Assembly (NCBI RefSeq): GCF_000585255.1
Contig: NZ_JANL01000042.1
Span: 186,001-250,000 of the forward strand
Origin: Alkalibacterium sp. AK22
GTDB taxonomy: Bacteria; Bacillota; Bacilli; Lactobacillales; Carnobacteriaceae_A
Length of the DNA: 64,000 nt
Reading direction: 5' to 3'
Part shown: piece by piece, positions 35,382 to 45,066 of the stretch
Layout of the letters: each line of letters begins with the position of its first letter
Position numbering within the stretch: the stretch's first letter is position 1
Made by a program: the position numbers and the translations under genes
The notes under the pieces: model-generated
The model's input: the letters and a program-made list of their open reading frames with translations, nothing else
The model's database searches: none
What the model was told of the DNA's origin: nothing

Positions 35382-36395
35382 TCAGACACGCGGAATAAAT
35401 AGATTACCTAGAGTAGCGGCCATAATGGCTTTGATTGAATGCATGCGGTTTTCAGCCTGGTCAAACTGACGGGCATGCTTGCTTCGGAACACTTCGTCTG
35501 TCACTTCCATCTCCACTTCACCAAAGTTTTCCTTCACCATTTTACCGTATTCTGTTTCGGTATCGTGAAAAGCTGGCAGGCAGTGAAGCAGGATGGTCTC
35601 GTCCTTGCCTGTAGCCTTCATCATCTTCATATTGATCTGGTAAGGTTTGAGAAGATTGACCCGCTCGGCGAACTTGTCTTCTTCACCCATGGATACCCAG
35701 ACATCTGTATACAGCGCATCAGCTCCCTTGACGCCTTCATTTACATCAGCAGTAATCAGAATCTCAGCACCCGATCCGTTCCCAAACTCTCTTGCCAAGT
35801 CGATCAGTTCCTGGTCAGGGAACAGCGACTCAGGGGAGACGATACGGACATTCACTCCTAATATCGCTCCAGTAACTAAGAGGCTGTTCGCCACATTATT
35901 GCGCCCGTCACCAACATAAGCCAGTGTCAGGTTTTCGAGAGTGCCGAAATTCTCCTTCAGTGTCAGGTAGTCCGCAATCATCTGAGTTGGATGCCACTCA
36001 TCCGTCAGACCATTCCATACCGGCACCCCCGAGTACTTGGCCAGCAGTTCCACATTTTCCTGCTTGAATCCGCGGAATTCAATCCCATCAAACATGCCTC
36101 CTAGCACTTTTGCAGTATCTTCCACCGATTCCTTTTTACCGATCTGGATGTCGTCCTTGCCCAGGTATTCCGGATGCGCGCCCAGATCGATGGCAGCCAC
36201 AGTAAAGGCGGAACGCGTCCGTGTTGATGCTTTTTCAAAGAGGAGTGCAATATTTTTGCCTTCCAGATAACGGTGAGGAATACCTTTTTTCTTCATATCT
36301 TTCAGATGAGCGGAAAAATCGATAAAGTACATCAGTTCTTCCTTGGTAAAGTCCTTTTCTGCCAGTAGACTGCGTCCTTGAAATACATTTTGCAT
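35382..36395 (-). CDS. arcB: Ornithine carbamoyltransferase (catabolic)
   Basis: A 337-residue OTCase. Carbamoyl-phosphate-binding motif STRTRSAF at about residue 57, [11 protein letters not shown], and the ornithine-binding/catalytic HCLPAFHD are all present. In this operon it runs phosphorolytically, splitting citrulline into ornithine and carbamoyl phosphate. Length fits catabolic enzymes. AGGAGG precedes the ATG. Confidence 0.96.
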   Translation of the reverse strand: MQNVFQGRSLLAEKDFTKEELMYFIDFSAHLKDMKKKGIPHRYLEGKNIALLFEKASTRTRSAFTVAAIDLGAHPEYLGKDDIQIGKKESVEDTAKVLGGMFDGIEFRGFKQENVELLAKYSGVPVWNGLTDEWHPTQMIADYLTLKENFGTLENLTLAYVGDGRNNVANSLLVTGAILGVNVRIVSPESLFPDQELIDLAREFGNGSGAEILITADVNEGVKGADALYTDVWVSMGEEDKFAERVNLLKPYQINMKMMKATGKDETILLHCLPAFHDTETEYGKMVKENFGEVEMEVTDEVFRSKHARQFDQAENRMHSIKAIMAATLGNLFIPRV

Positions 36396-36440
36396 CTGAT
36401 TTCCTCCTAATTTGTGTGTGTAAAACTTAGTAAGTGCATC

Positions 36441-37748
36441 TTACTCAGCTGAATCCTTTTTGACATCTTTTCTGATCAGTGGCATGCTCATGCAACGAGG
36501 GCCACCGCGTCCTCTTGAGAGTTCACTGGAAGCAATCTCAATCACTTTGACGCCCTGGTCTCTTAAGAGCTGATTGGATACATAGTTACGGTCGTAAGTC
36601 ACAACGACACCCGGCGCAATTGCCAGTGTATTGGACCCGTCGTTCCACTGCTCACGTGGCGCAGCAATGGCGTCTCCACCTCCGCACTGGATCAGGTTCA
36701 AGTCACTGACATTTAAAGCCTCTTTCAGCACTTTCTGAATGTCTGTCTCGTGTCTGATGCTGATCTTTGAGTTTCCGGGTGCTTTTTCCAGGATATAAGT
36801 GTCGATAGAGCCATCGAGCTTCAAGATGCCCGGATGGATCGTAAACTTATTGTGGTCAATCATGGTAAAGACCGTATCCAAATGCATCATCGCCCGCACA
36901 TTCGGTATCTTGATAGCCAGTACCGTATCAAAAGAACTGTGCTTTTCAAACAGCTGCTTCGCCAGAGCTTCAATCGCTTTAGGTTCGGTCCGCTGGGAAA
37001 TACCGATCGCCAGTACCTTTTCGTTCAGAACCAGTTCATCCCCGCCTTCAATGCAGGTCGTTTCATTACGGTCGCGCCAGACATCCACACCGCTGTCCCT
37101 GAAACGGGGATGATGCCGGATGATCGTTTCAATAAAGAGAGATTCCCGCTTGCGGGCTTCGTACTTCATGTTGTTAATCGTTAAACCATTCCCCATCGCT
37201 GCTCCGGGGTCGCGCGTAAAGTACAGGTTCGGCATGGGATCCATATAAAAGGGGTACTGATTATTGTCGACGATATCAGCCAGATAGTCCGACTCGACTT
37301 CGATGTCTGTCTTTCTGACTCCAGCCATGATGGTCTCCACCATATCCAGTGTACTCATCGCTGAAAGGTAGGCCTTGAGTGCTTTATAGACCGTTTTCGA
37401 CTGGATATCCGATTCTTTCAGCATCCGATTCAAAAAATCATCCCTAATATCTGATGCATCAATCGCTTCGGCGGTCAGCTGTTCCAGGTAAACGACTTCA
37501 ACCCCGTTGTCTCTTAAGGCTGCTGCAAAGGCATCATGCTCTTTCTGAATGACCGGCAGATGAGGGATATCATCGAACAGCAACCGCTCCATGATCTCAG
37601 GAGTCAAATTTTCAATTTCCTTACCAGGCCGCTTGAGCAGAACCGTTTTCAGTTCGCCAATTTCAGAAAACACATGAATTGGTTTATTCTGTTCGTTTAG
37701 ACGTCCTTCCTCGATCTTCAATTTTTCTACTGTAACCAGACTTTTCAT
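36441..37748 (-). CDS. arcA: Arginine deiminase
   Basis: A 435-residue arginine deiminase hydrolysing arginine to citrulline and ammonia. Motifs: [12 protein letters not shown], the catalytic [23 protein letters not shown] with the active-site His, and the nucleophilic Cys in [13 protein letters not shown]. The protein has about 20 extra residues before the usual start ([21 protein letters not shown]); AAAGGAGG ahead of the ATG and no alternative start support the longer form. First gene of the ADI operon. Confidence 0.96.
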   Translation of the reverse strand: MKSLVTVEKLKIEEGRLNEQNKPIHVFSEIGELKTVLLKRPGKEIENLTPEIMERLLFDDIPHLPVIQKEHDAFAAALRDNGVEVVYLEQLTAEAIDASDIRDDFLNRMLKESDIQSKTVYKALKAYLSAMSTLDMVETIMAGVRKTDIEVESDYLADIVDNNQYPFYMDPMPNLYFTRDPGAAMGNGLTINNMKYEARKRESLFIETIIRHHPRFRDSGVDVWRDRNETTCIEGGDELVLNEKVLAIGISQRTEPKAIEALAKQLFEKHSSFDTVLAIKIPNVRAMMHLDTVFTMIDHNKFTIHPGILKLDGSIDTYILEKAPGNSKISIRHETDIQKVLKEALNVSDLNLIQCGGGDAIAAPREQWNDGSNTLAIAPGVVVTYDRNYVSNQLLRDQGVKVIEIASSELSRGRGGPRCMSMPLIRKDVKKDSAE

Positions 37749-37957
37749 ACTTCTTCCTCCTTTGTGTGTTTTATTTGGCTTAATAATAGCACTTCACCAT
37801 AAAAAATGTAAGCCTTTTCTATATTGCTGTTGAGCTTTTTTAACCGTATTTTTTGCATTAGAATCATCTTTTGCGCATAATCATCCTTACTTTTTGTGAA
37901 AAGTTGAATAATCAACAAATTTTAAACACTTTTTATTAATCATAAAAAAATGATGAG
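37749..37957 (-). promoter_or_regulatory. arcA promoter and candidate ArgR box
   Basis: Minus-strand TTACAT (37811-37806) and TATTAT (37788-37783) with a 17-base spacer form a good promoter. A perfect inverted repeat GTTGAATAATCAAC at 37903-37916 resembles an ARG box half-pair (T-G-A-A-T-A-A-T). Distances suggest activation from upstream. No arcR-like regulator is adjacent. Confidence 0.6.
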
Positions 37958-38040
37958 TACTATATGAGGTGTTCTCACATAATTAACATCGAGGCCCTTG
38001 TTTATCAAATAGAGCAGCCAGCTCTCAAGGGTGCTTTTTT
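37958..38040 (+). ncRNA. Candidate small RNA ending in an orphan terminator
   Basis: A plus-strand terminator (CCCTTG at 37995-38000 with CAAGGG at 38026-38031, plus AGAGC/GCTCT at 38011-38025, then TTTTTT at 38035-38040) has no gene upstream in its direction, since arcA runs the other way. A possible start lies near TACTAT at 37958. The implied transcript is about 70 bases. Inference only. Confidence 0.35.
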
Positions 38041-38244
38041 ACTCCCTGTGTGCATCATTACAAACTAGATTCCACTCGTCTCTGAACAGCCCCCTGTCAG
38101 CCAAGCTTTACTGACATTAAACTGAAGACAAAACGACTGTCTATCGTTCGGTAATCGCTTTAGTCGAGAACGGAGTTAGGCAGAGTAGTCACTGCTTTTG
38201 CTTTTACACTATTTGCGGTCATGTGATAGACGAAACTATTGAAA

Positions 38245-38290
38245 CAAAGCACCGTCAAGCACAAGGAATTCCGTGCTTAACGGTGCTTTG
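38245..38290. terminator. Long hairpin, probably terminator of the minus-strand gene at 38391
   Basis: CAAAGCACCGT (38245-38255) pairs perfectly with ACGGTGCTTTG (38280-38290), with an inner AAGCAC/GTGCTT helix. T-rich bases follow on the minus strand. The 200 bases to its left, back to 38041, show nothing recognisable. Confidence 0.6.
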
Positions 38291-38390
38291 GTATAGTTTA
38301 GTTTATTTTTCATTTTCTACTTCAAGCAGCGGGACCGCTCTTGACAAATATTTCACCCGATAGCCTGATCTTCATCAACAAGCAGCGGAG

Positions 38391-38690
38391 TCAGTTCACG
38401 TCATCCATGCTGTAGCTTTCTTGCAACTGCTCTACCTTATACACCAATTCGTTCCTGATATCTTTATCTGTTTCAAGAAGAGTTCTGTAGTGATCCTTAT
38501 CTATAATGATGTCCTCCTCAACAAAGTAAAAGCGGATAGTTCCCTCTTGGCGTTCAAGGCTGATCCAGTTGAGTCTGCCTTTTTCTGCATTGTTTTGGAT
38601 ATAGCCTGTCGTAAAATGAACAGCACGCTGCATTTTTTCGAAACACTCAAGACCAGCCGCTCTCGCTTCAGCAAGCAGTCTGTATCTCAA
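38391..38690 (-). CDS. Hypothetical protein, possibly truncated
   Basis: Ninety-nine residues if started at TTG 38690, but no ribosome binding site is seen there or at the internal ATG. The body (GRLNWISLERQEGTIRFYFVEEDIIIDKDHYRTLLE) looks like real protein with strand-helix alternation and ends in an acidic amphipathic tail. Could be a gene that has lost its beginning. Family unknown. Confidence 0.4.
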   Translation of the reverse strand: MRYRLLAEARAAGLECFEKMQRAVHFTTGYIQNNAEKGRLNWISLERQEGTIRFYFVEEDIIIDKDHYRTLLETDKDIRNELVYKVEQLQESYSMDDVN

Positions 38691-38942
38691 CCGACAGGCT
38701 CGCTGTTTCGTCTATCTAGACTTCAAAACTTCAGGTATGTACTTGCCGTTGCTATGCAAAATAATGCATGTCCTCGATCTGATGATTAACCCACTTGTTG
38801 CTTTTTTGCCTCCATCAGCAACCTGAATATCTCCTATTTTCAAAAAACAGCTGCTTTGACAATAAATTACTGATCCTTGCTTTACTTTTTCCTTTTTACT
38901 TGTTACTATTGAAAATGAAAAATAAATGAATAATTACTGGAT

Positions 38943-39159
38943 GAGGCGCAAAAATCATCAGTACCTATTGCAACACGACCTGTAAGTCGGCATAGGGAAA
39001 GGGAAATTTGCCGAAATGGTTCACTTTTTACATGGGAGTGAATTGTTGGGCTGCATATGAACAATATGCAGACTGCCGTGTAGCTTTTGCTTGACGGAGT
39101 GCTTCCACTTGTTTGTGATACTTTTTAAAACAAGTCGGTGCAGCCGATTTGTTTTTTTT
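38943..39159 (+). ncRNA. Lysine riboswitch (L box) with terminator
   Basis: The leader of lysC shows the L-box landmarks in order: GAGGCGC, CAGTACC, GGGAAAGGGAAATTTGCCGAA, TTGGGCTGCAT and ATGCAGACTGCCGTGTAGC, with P1 formed by GCAAAA (38948-38953) and TTTTGC (39085-39090). Downstream, AAAACAAGTCGG (39127-39138) pairs with CCGATTTGTTTT and ends in a T tract; ACTTGTTT at about 39108 can pair with the left arm as antiterminator. Lysine should therefore switch transcription of the operon off. Confidence 0.92.
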
Positions 39160-39215
39160 GTATATTCAAATAGTCGCGCACAGCCTTCTGGTAAGCTTAT
39201 TGTAAAGGAGTAGCT

Positions 39216-40418
39216 ATGAAAAGAAGTGTACTGAAATTTGGCGGTTCCAGCGTTGCTGACTTCCAGAAAATCAAAAATATTGCCCACTACCTCAAAGAAC
39301 GCGTGCAAAAAAACGAACAGCTCGTCGTTGTTGTCTCTGCGATGGGAAAAACAACGGATGACCTGCTTAAGTCAGTCAATGAACTGACCAGTACACCGAA
39401 TGACAAGGATTTGGCAATGCTGCTGACTACAGGAGAACAACAGACCATCTCTTTTCTGTCACTGGCTCTTAATGACTTGAAAGTCAGCGCCAAACCCCTG
39501 ACCGGCTATCAGGCCGGAATTGAAACCATCGGGCGGCATTTAAAAAGCAAGATCAGCTCAATCAAGTCCGATCTGCTGCATCAGCTTTTTGAAGAGCAAG
39601 ACATATTGATTGTTGCGGGATTTCAGGGATTCAACAAGGACGGAGAGCTGACTACCCTTGGACGCGGAGGATCAGATACAACAGCCGTAGCCATCGCTGC
39701 CGCCCTGGATTGTCCATGCGAAATCTATACGGATGTCACCGGAGTGTTTTCTACAGATCCTAGAGTCTATCCTGAAGCCAGACGCTGGGACACGATTTCA
39801 TTTGAAGAAATGATGGAAATGTCGGCACTTGGGGCCGGGGTTCTAGAAACCCGGAGTGTCGAACTGGCAAACAATCACGGAATTCCGTTATATTTAGGTA
39901 AGACATTATCAATGGAGAAAGGAACATGGATCGTGCCAAATGATCAGATACTGGAACGCAAAGCTGTAACGGGGGTAGCTCTGGATAAGGAGATGGCCCA
40001 CGTGACAATTACCTATCCACATGAAAGTTCTTCATTCTTGCATCAGCTGTTTATCAAACTGGAAGAAGCAGAAATCAATATTGACATGATTTCTCAGATA
40101 CAAAATCAAGAAGGTCTGCAGCTGTCCTTTACGTTTAAAGAATCTGAGGAGCGGGAGCTAAACGACCTGTTTGCCGCTCTAAAAGCTGACTACCCCAACT
40201 TGTATGTCAAAATAAACACAACCTACTGCAAAGTGTCTGTCATCGGTGCAGGTATGCGGGACATGACCGGGATCGCATCGAAAATATTCAAGACTTTGAT
40301 TGAATCAGACATCCCCTTTTATCAGGTCACGACTTCTGAAATTAGCGTGTCTTATGTCGTTGATGGGGCCAACGGCGAAAAAGCCACACGTATTCTTTGT
40401 CGGACATTCGGCTTGTAA
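39216..40418 (+). CDS. lysC: Aspartate kinase
   Basis: A 400-residue monofunctional aspartokinase: SVLKFGGSSVADFQKI at the N terminus, TTLGRGGSDTTAVAIAAAL and YTDVTGVFSTDPRV in the kinase domain, then two ACT domains (about 265-400). It makes beta-aspartyl phosphate, the first step to lysine, DAP and threonine. AAAGGAG precedes the ATG. Controlled by the lysine riboswitch directly upstream. First gene of a seven-gene operon. Confidence 0.96.
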   Translation: MKRSVLKFGGSSVADFQKIKNIAHYLKERVQKNEQLVVVVSAMGKTTDDLLKSVNELTSTPNDKDLAMLLTTGEQQTISFLSLALNDLKVSAKPLTGYQAGIETIGRHLKSKISSIKSDLLHQLFEEQDILIVAGFQGFNKDGELTTLGRGGSDTTAVAIAAALDCPCEIYTDVTGVFSTDPRVYPEARRWDTISFEEMMEMSALGAGVLETRSVELANNHGIPLYLGKTLSMEKGTWIVPNDQILERKAVTGVALDKEMAHVTITYPHESSSFLHQLFIKLEEAEINIDMISQIQNQEGLQLSFTFKESEERELNDLFAALKADYPNLYVKINTTYCKVSVIGAGMRDMTGIASKIFKTLIESDIPFYQVTTSEISVSYVVDGANGEKATRILCRTFGL

Positions 40419-40528
40419 GGCAAAGGTTCAGTCAAACAAAAGACAGTCCAAAAGCGTCTACCTCAAACAGACAACATCTAAAACAAACAGATAAAACTCT
40501 CTACCCTCAACAAGAAAGGAACGTCTAC

Positions 40529-41518
40529 ATGCTATCCATTGCTCTTGTTGGAGCTACCGGCCTCGTCGGACAGACGATGCTGCAGCTCCTTGATGAAGAA
40601 ACCATACCCTTTGACTCTTTAACCCTCTACTCTTCTGCCCGTTCTGCAGGAAAAGAAGTCACTTTTCAGGGCAGTACCTATACCGTCGAAGAACTGACTG
40701 AAGAAGCGGCTTTGAGCAGCCGATTCGATTATGTCCTCATGTCTGCGGGAGGCGATATCAGTCTGACCTATGCTCCACTCTTTGAAAAAACCGGAGCCGT
40801 AGTCATCGATAATTCTAGTGCCTGGCGTATGGATCCGGCCATCGACTTGATTGTGCCGGAAGTCAACAAACCGTCTTTAAAGCGCCGCATCATCGCTAAT
40901 CCGAATTGCTCAACTATTCAGTCAGTTGTACCGCTTAAGCCGCTCGCTGATCGCTTCGGTCTCAGCCGCGTAGCCTATACGACCTATCAGTCCGTGTCCG
41001 GTTCCGGCTGGAAAGGTATCGAAGACCTGGACCGCGGAGAGAAAGGCGAAGCGCCTGAAAATTATGACCAGCCGATCTACCATAATGTCATCCCTCAAAT
41101 TGATGTCTTTATGGAAGACGGGTACACTAAAGAAGAACAAAAGATGATTAAGGAAACGCAGAAAATACTGAATGATCCCGAACTGGACGTGACGGCGACC
41201 TGCGTACGCGTACCGGTCCCCCATTCACATGCCGTGGCCATGAACGTCACATTAAAAACGGATGTCAGCGTGGATGCTTTAAAAGAGGCCCTGTCTGATT
41301 TTCCGTCGATCGTGCTGATGGACGATCCAGAGTCGGCTCTCTATCCGACTCCTTTGGATGCCGCGCATAAAAAAGATGTCTTTATCGGCCGCATCCGGAA
41401 GGACCCGAGTCTGCCAAAAACTTATCATATCTGGTCTGTCAGCGACAACATACTAAAAGGGGCCGCCTGGAATGCGGTGCAGATACTGATCCAACTCATT
41501 AACGGAAAGGAAGACTGA
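40529..41518 (+). CDS. asd: Aspartate-semialdehyde dehydrogenase
   Basis: About 329 residues. NADP-binding LVGATGLVGQTML at the N terminus, the nucleophilic Cys in IIANPNCSTIQSV, YQSVSGSGWKGIEDL, and the substrate-binding RVPVPHSHAVAMN. Reduces aspartyl phosphate to aspartate semialdehyde. The longer in-frame start overlaps lysC and lacks support; GAAAGGA precedes the ATG at 40529. Stop is one base from dapA. Confidence 0.96.
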   Translation: MLSIALVGATGLVGQTMLQLLDEETIPFDSLTLYSSARSAGKEVTFQGSTYTVEELTEEAALSSRFDYVLMSAGGDISLTYAPLFEKTGAVVIDNSSAWRMDPAIDLIVPEVNKPSLKRRIIANPNCSTIQSVVPLKPLADRFGLSRVAYTTYQSVSGSGWKGIEDLDRGEKGEAPENYDQPIYHNVIPQIDVFMEDGYTKEEQKMIKETQKILNDPELDVTATCVRVPVPHSHAVAMNVTLKTDVSVDALKEALSDFPSIVLMDDPESALYPTPLDAAHKKDVFIGRIRKDPSLPKTYHIWSVSDNILKGAAWNAVQILIQLINGKED

Positions 41519-41519
41519 C

Positions 41520-42401
41520 ATGTCACACTTGTTTACCGGTGCAGCAGCCGCTGTCACCACTCCATTCAAAAACGGCAGTGTCGATTACGATGCACTCCGC
41601 TCTCATTTGAAATTTCTAAAAGAAAATCGTATCCAGGGTTTTGTCATTAACGGAACAACTGGAGAAGGTTCTACCCTTTCATCCGAAGAGAAAAATGGCT
41701 GCTTGCGGGTAGCTCTGGGTGTCGCTGACGGGGACATCCCGGTCATTGCCGGTACAGGGTCCAACAATACCGCCCAGGCTATCGCGGCTTCAAAAGAAGC
41801 CGAGGCGCTCGGTGTGGACGGCCTGCTTGTCATTACCCCTTACTACAATAAAACCAGTCAGAAAGGTCTGATTGCCCACTTTACAGCTATCGCGGATGCA
41901 GTCAGCATACCTGTCATGCTCTATGATGTACCTTCCCGCACAGGAATGACAATCGAGCCGGAAACTTTGAAAAAACTGGCTCAGCATGAAAATATTCAGG
42001 CTCTTAAGGATGCGACTGGTGACTTTGCCCATTTCAGCCGTCTGCAGGCGGTAGTCGATGATTCCTTCGCCTTTTACAGCGGCAATGATGACTTGGCTCT
42101 TCCTTATTTTGCCCAGGGCGGACACGGAATCATTTCAGTCCTGGCTAATGCCTTGCCTTCAGACTATCAGGAGATGTACGAAGCAGCCGGTCGTGACCCT
42201 CAAAAAGCTCAAGCTGTTCATCAGAAGCTATTTCCACTGGTCGATGCTCTAGGCGTAGACGTTAACCCGGTGCCGATCAAAGCTCTAGTCTCTCACCTGG
42301 GTTATGGCGCCTATGATCTTCGCTTGCCTCTAGTTCCGCTCGAAGCAGACTCAGTAACTCAGCTGACCGCTCTCTTCGACAGCGTCAGAAAGGACGGATA
42401 A
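41520..42401 (+). CDS. dapA: 4-hydroxy-tetrahydrodipicolinate synthase
   Basis: A 293-residue class I aldolase-type enzyme. GTTGEGSTL (pyruvate-binding region), YYNKTSQKGL, LYDVPSRTG with the catalytic Tyr context, and the Schiff-base Lys in IQALKDATGDF are present. Condenses pyruvate with aspartate semialdehyde. GGAAAGGAAG precedes the ATG inside the end of asd. Confidence 0.96.
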   Translation: MSHLFTGAAAAVTTPFKNGSVDYDALRSHLKFLKENRIQGFVINGTTGEGSTLSSEEKNGCLRVALGVADGDIPVIAGTGSNNTAQAIAASKEAEALGVDGLLVITPYYNKTSQKGLIAHFTAIADAVSIPVMLYDVPSRTGMTIEPETLKKLAQHENIQALKDATGDFAHFSRLQAVVDDSFAFYSGNDDLALPYFAQGGHGIISVLANALPSDYQEMYEAAGRDPQKAQAVHQKLFPLVDALGVDVNPVPIKALVSHLGYGAYDLRLPLVPLEADSVTQLTALFDSVRKDG

Positions 42402-42402
42402 G

Positions 42403-43137
42403 ATGAAGTTGATCCTGACTGGCTACGGTGCCATGAACAGACGGGTAGCGGCTTTGGCGGAAGACGGAGGACATGATATTGTCGCCGTTGTTACGCCTTC
42501 CATAGATGACCGTTGTCCGTATGACCAGTATACGGTCTTTGATGACAAGCTCCCAGAGGCCGACTGCATCATTGACTTTTCCCATCCCAAGCTGACACAG
42601 GCCATGCTCGAGTCTGACGTCACCCTGCCCATGGTCATCGCGACAACTGGCGAGAAAGATCTGCTAATGGATTTAATGCACAAAAAAGCAGAACACGCCC
42701 CTGTGTTTTTCTCGGCCAACATGAGTTATGGGGTCCATATCGTCACCCAGCTCCTGGAGTATATCACTCCACTGATGGATAACTATGACATTGAAATGAT
42801 CGAAAAACATCATAATCAGAAAATCGATGCCCCAAGCGGTACTCTGATCAAACTGCTCGATGCCGTCAAGTCGAGCGCCCGGCCAAATGCCAAAGAAGTT
42901 TACGACCGCAGCCAGCTTTCAGAAAAAAGAAAAGCTGAAGATATTGGCATCTCTACTATTAGAGGCGGAACTATCGTTGGAGAACACGAGGTGCTCTTCG
43001 CCGGAATTGATGAAGTGATTTCAGTGAAACACACCGCACAATCCAAAGATATCTTCGCTAGCGGTGCTTTGAACGTTGCCCGTAAACTGACCGATAAATC
43101 CAATGGTTTTTATACCTACAACAATTTAGGAGTGTAA
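42403..43137 (+). CDS. dapB: 4-hydroxy-tetrahydrodipicolinate reductase
   Basis: A 244-residue DapB: GYGAMNRRVAALA nucleotide-binding start, IDFSHP, ATTGE, FSANMSYGVHI, and the substrate-binding EMIEKHHNQKIDAPSGT. Reduces the DapA product with NAD(P)H to tetrahydrodipicolinate. One base after dapA, three before dapH. Confidence 0.95.
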   Translation: MKLILTGYGAMNRRVAALAEDGGHDIVAVVTPSIDDRCPYDQYTVFDDKLPEADCIIDFSHPKLTQAMLESDVTLPMVIATTGEKDLLMDLMHKKAEHAPVFFSANMSYGVHIVTQLLEYITPLMDNYDIEMIEKHHNQKIDAPSGTLIKLLDAVKSSARPNAKEVYDRSQLSEKRKAEDIGISTIRGGTIVGEHEVLFAGIDEVISVKHTAQSKDIFASGALNVARKLTDKSNGFYTYNNLGV

Positions 43138-43140
43138 ATA

Positions 43141-43857
43141 ATGAAAGAATTCAGCGCTAAAGAAATTATCCAATATATCAGTGATGCAGAAAAGACAACA
43201 CCCCTTAAGATTTATGTCAATACCGACATCGACAAGGAAGATTTCCCCGACTCCTTTAAGGTCTTCGGATCTAACGGCAGCTATACCCTTTTTGCCGATC
43301 TGAACGACTGGGTGCCCTTCTTTAATGAACACAGTGATGCCTTGTCTGATTCAGTCATAGAACAGGATCGTAGAAATTCTGCTATCCCACTGCTTGACAC
43401 ATCCAAAGTCAATGCCCGAATCGAGCCAGGAGCATTTATTCGAGACCACGCATCCATCGGTGACCATGCCGTTATTATGATGGGTGCTGTCATCAACATT
43501 GGAGCCATTGTCGGAGAAGGAACGATGATCGACATGGGCGCTATCCTGGGCGGTCGAGCCACGACCGGTAAAAATGTACACGTTGGTGCTGGAGCTGTTC
43601 TGTCTGGTGTCATTGAACCAGCCAGTGCTAAACCAGTCGTCATCGAAGATGATGTTTTGATTGGTGCCAATGCAGTCGTTCTTGAGGGCGTCACAGTCGG
43701 CAAAGGCTCTGTTGTCGCAGCCGGTGCCATCGTAACGGAAGATGTGCCAGCCAATACGGTCGTGGCGGGAGTGCCTGCACGCAAAATCAAAAATACCGAT
43801 GAAGTAGAATCTGATAAAGTAGCCATTATTAGTGCATTAAGACAACTGAACAAATAA
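43141..43857 (+). CDS. dapH: Tetrahydrodipicolinate N-acetyltransferase
   Basis: A 238-residue left-handed beta-helix acyltransferase: an N-terminal alpha/beta part, then hexapeptide repeats ([65 protein letters not shown]). The N-terminal [24 protein letters not shown] is the acetylating (DapH) rather than succinylating form, so the operon uses the acetylated DAP pathway. Confidence 0.95.
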   Translation: MKEFSAKEIIQYISDAEKTTPLKIYVNTDIDKEDFPDSFKVFGSNGSYTLFADLNDWVPFFNEHSDALSDSVIEQDRRNSAIPLLDTSKVNARIEPGAFIRDHASIGDHAVIMMGAVINIGAIVGEGTMIDMGAILGGRATTGKNVHVGAGAVLSGVIEPASAKPVVIEDDVLIGANAVVLEGVTVGKGSVVAAGAIVTEDVPANTVVAGVPARKIKNTDEVESDKVAIISALRQLNK

Positions 43858-43908
43858 TATAGATATCTATTACTCTTTTTAACCACTTAATTTATGGAGG
43901 ACATCACC

Positions 43909-45066
43909 TTGGACCTAATCGAAACCGCTACGAGACATCGACGGCAGCTTCACCAGATACCGGAGCTGACATTCCAGGAATTCAAGACAACGGCATACAT
44001 CCGTCAGGAACTGGACAGGCTGGCGATTCCTTACCTTGCTCCTCTTGAGACAGCCACCCTTGTTTTCTTTGAGGGCAAAGACAGCTCAAAAGAGACCATT
44101 GGATTCCGTGCCGATATCGATGGCCTGCCTATTCAGGAAGAAACTGACAGTCCTCATATTTCGGTGCATCCAGGCGTCATGCATGCCTGCGGACACGACG
44201 GGCATGCCTCCATGCTTCTGACCTTTGCAGGCTGGCTCAAGGAAGAACAGTCTGCGGGGAGACTGGACAAGAATGTCTTGCTGATCTTTCAGCCTTCTGA
44301 AGAATCCAATGCCGGTGCAGATGCGCTAATCAATGCTTTCCCTTTTAAAGACTATCACTTGTCGGGTATTTATGGCCTGCACATGGGCCCGGATGTGCCT
44401 GAAGGGATACTGGCTACCCGCCCTGGCTTTATCATGGCTAGCGCAACCGAATATCGCATAAAAGTCAATGGACGCTCTGCCCATGTTGCCCAGAAAAATC
44501 AGGGCAGCAGCGCTTTGGGAGCTGTTGCACAGATGGCGACTCAGCTGTCTCAAGTCCAGCACTTTTTCCTTAATGGCCTGCACCAGAACATTCTGCATAT
44601 CGGTAATATGCGGGCGGGAGAAGCCATTAATACTGTAGCTTCAGAAGGCTGTATTGAAGGGACAATCCGGACCTATGAGCCGGATGATCTGGAACACATC
44701 AAAAAACAGATGGACCGTATTATTAAAGGAACTGACGCACTATTTGGAACCCAGAGCGAATTGACCGTAGCCAAGGGCTACCCCGCTGTATACAATGATG
44801 AGTCGTTGATGGAAACAGTGGAAAAAAGTTGTGAACGGTCCGGTCTGTCACTCGAACTGCTCAGAGAACCCTATCTTTTCGGAGAAGATTTTTCCTTCTA
44901 CTCGGCGGTGGCATCTACCCACTTTGCCTTCTTAGGCGCCCGTAATGAAGAAAAAGGCTATGTTCACGGCTTGCATACCCCAGAATTCGATTTTGATGAA
45001 CGCATACTTGAGAAAGGCATTCGTTTTTATCAAAGTATTCTGCACACGTTAGGAGCGATATCATGA
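43909..45066 (+). CDS. N-acetyldiaminopimelate deacetylase
   Basis: About 385 residues, M20/amidohydrolase family. RRQLHQIPELTFQEFKT, the metal-binding MHACGHDGHASML, FQPSEESNAGADA, and GEDFSFYSAV mark it. It should remove acetate from N-acetyl-LL-DAP. TTG at 43909 follows GGAGG by eight bases; the longer ATG start at 43894 overlaps that site. The dedicated aminotransferase acting just before it is not in the operon. Stop overlaps the next gene by four bases. Confidence 0.92.
   Translation: MDLIETATRHRRQLHQIPELTFQEFKTTAYIRQELDRLAIPYLAPLETATLVFFEGKDSSKETIGFRADIDGLPIQEETDSPHISVHPGVMHACGHDGHASMLLTFAGWLKEEQSAGRLDKNVLLIFQPSEESNAGADALINAFPFKDYHLSGIYGLHMGPDVPEGILATRPGFIMASATEYRIKVNGRSAHVAQKNQGSSALGAVAQMATQLSQVQHFFLNGLHQNILHIGNMRAGEAINTVASEGCIEGTIRTYEPDDLEHIKKQMDRIIKGTDALFGTQSELTVAKGYPAVYNDESLMETVEKSCERSGLSLELLREPYLFGEDFSFYSAVASTHFAFLGARNEEKGYVHGLHTPEFDFDERILEKGIRFYQSILHTLGAIS

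Noticed and set aside
43281-43886. 201-codon minus-strand frame opposite dapH
   Set aside because: Antisense shadow of the hexapeptide repeats; Thr/Ala/Pro-rich and without ribosome binding site.
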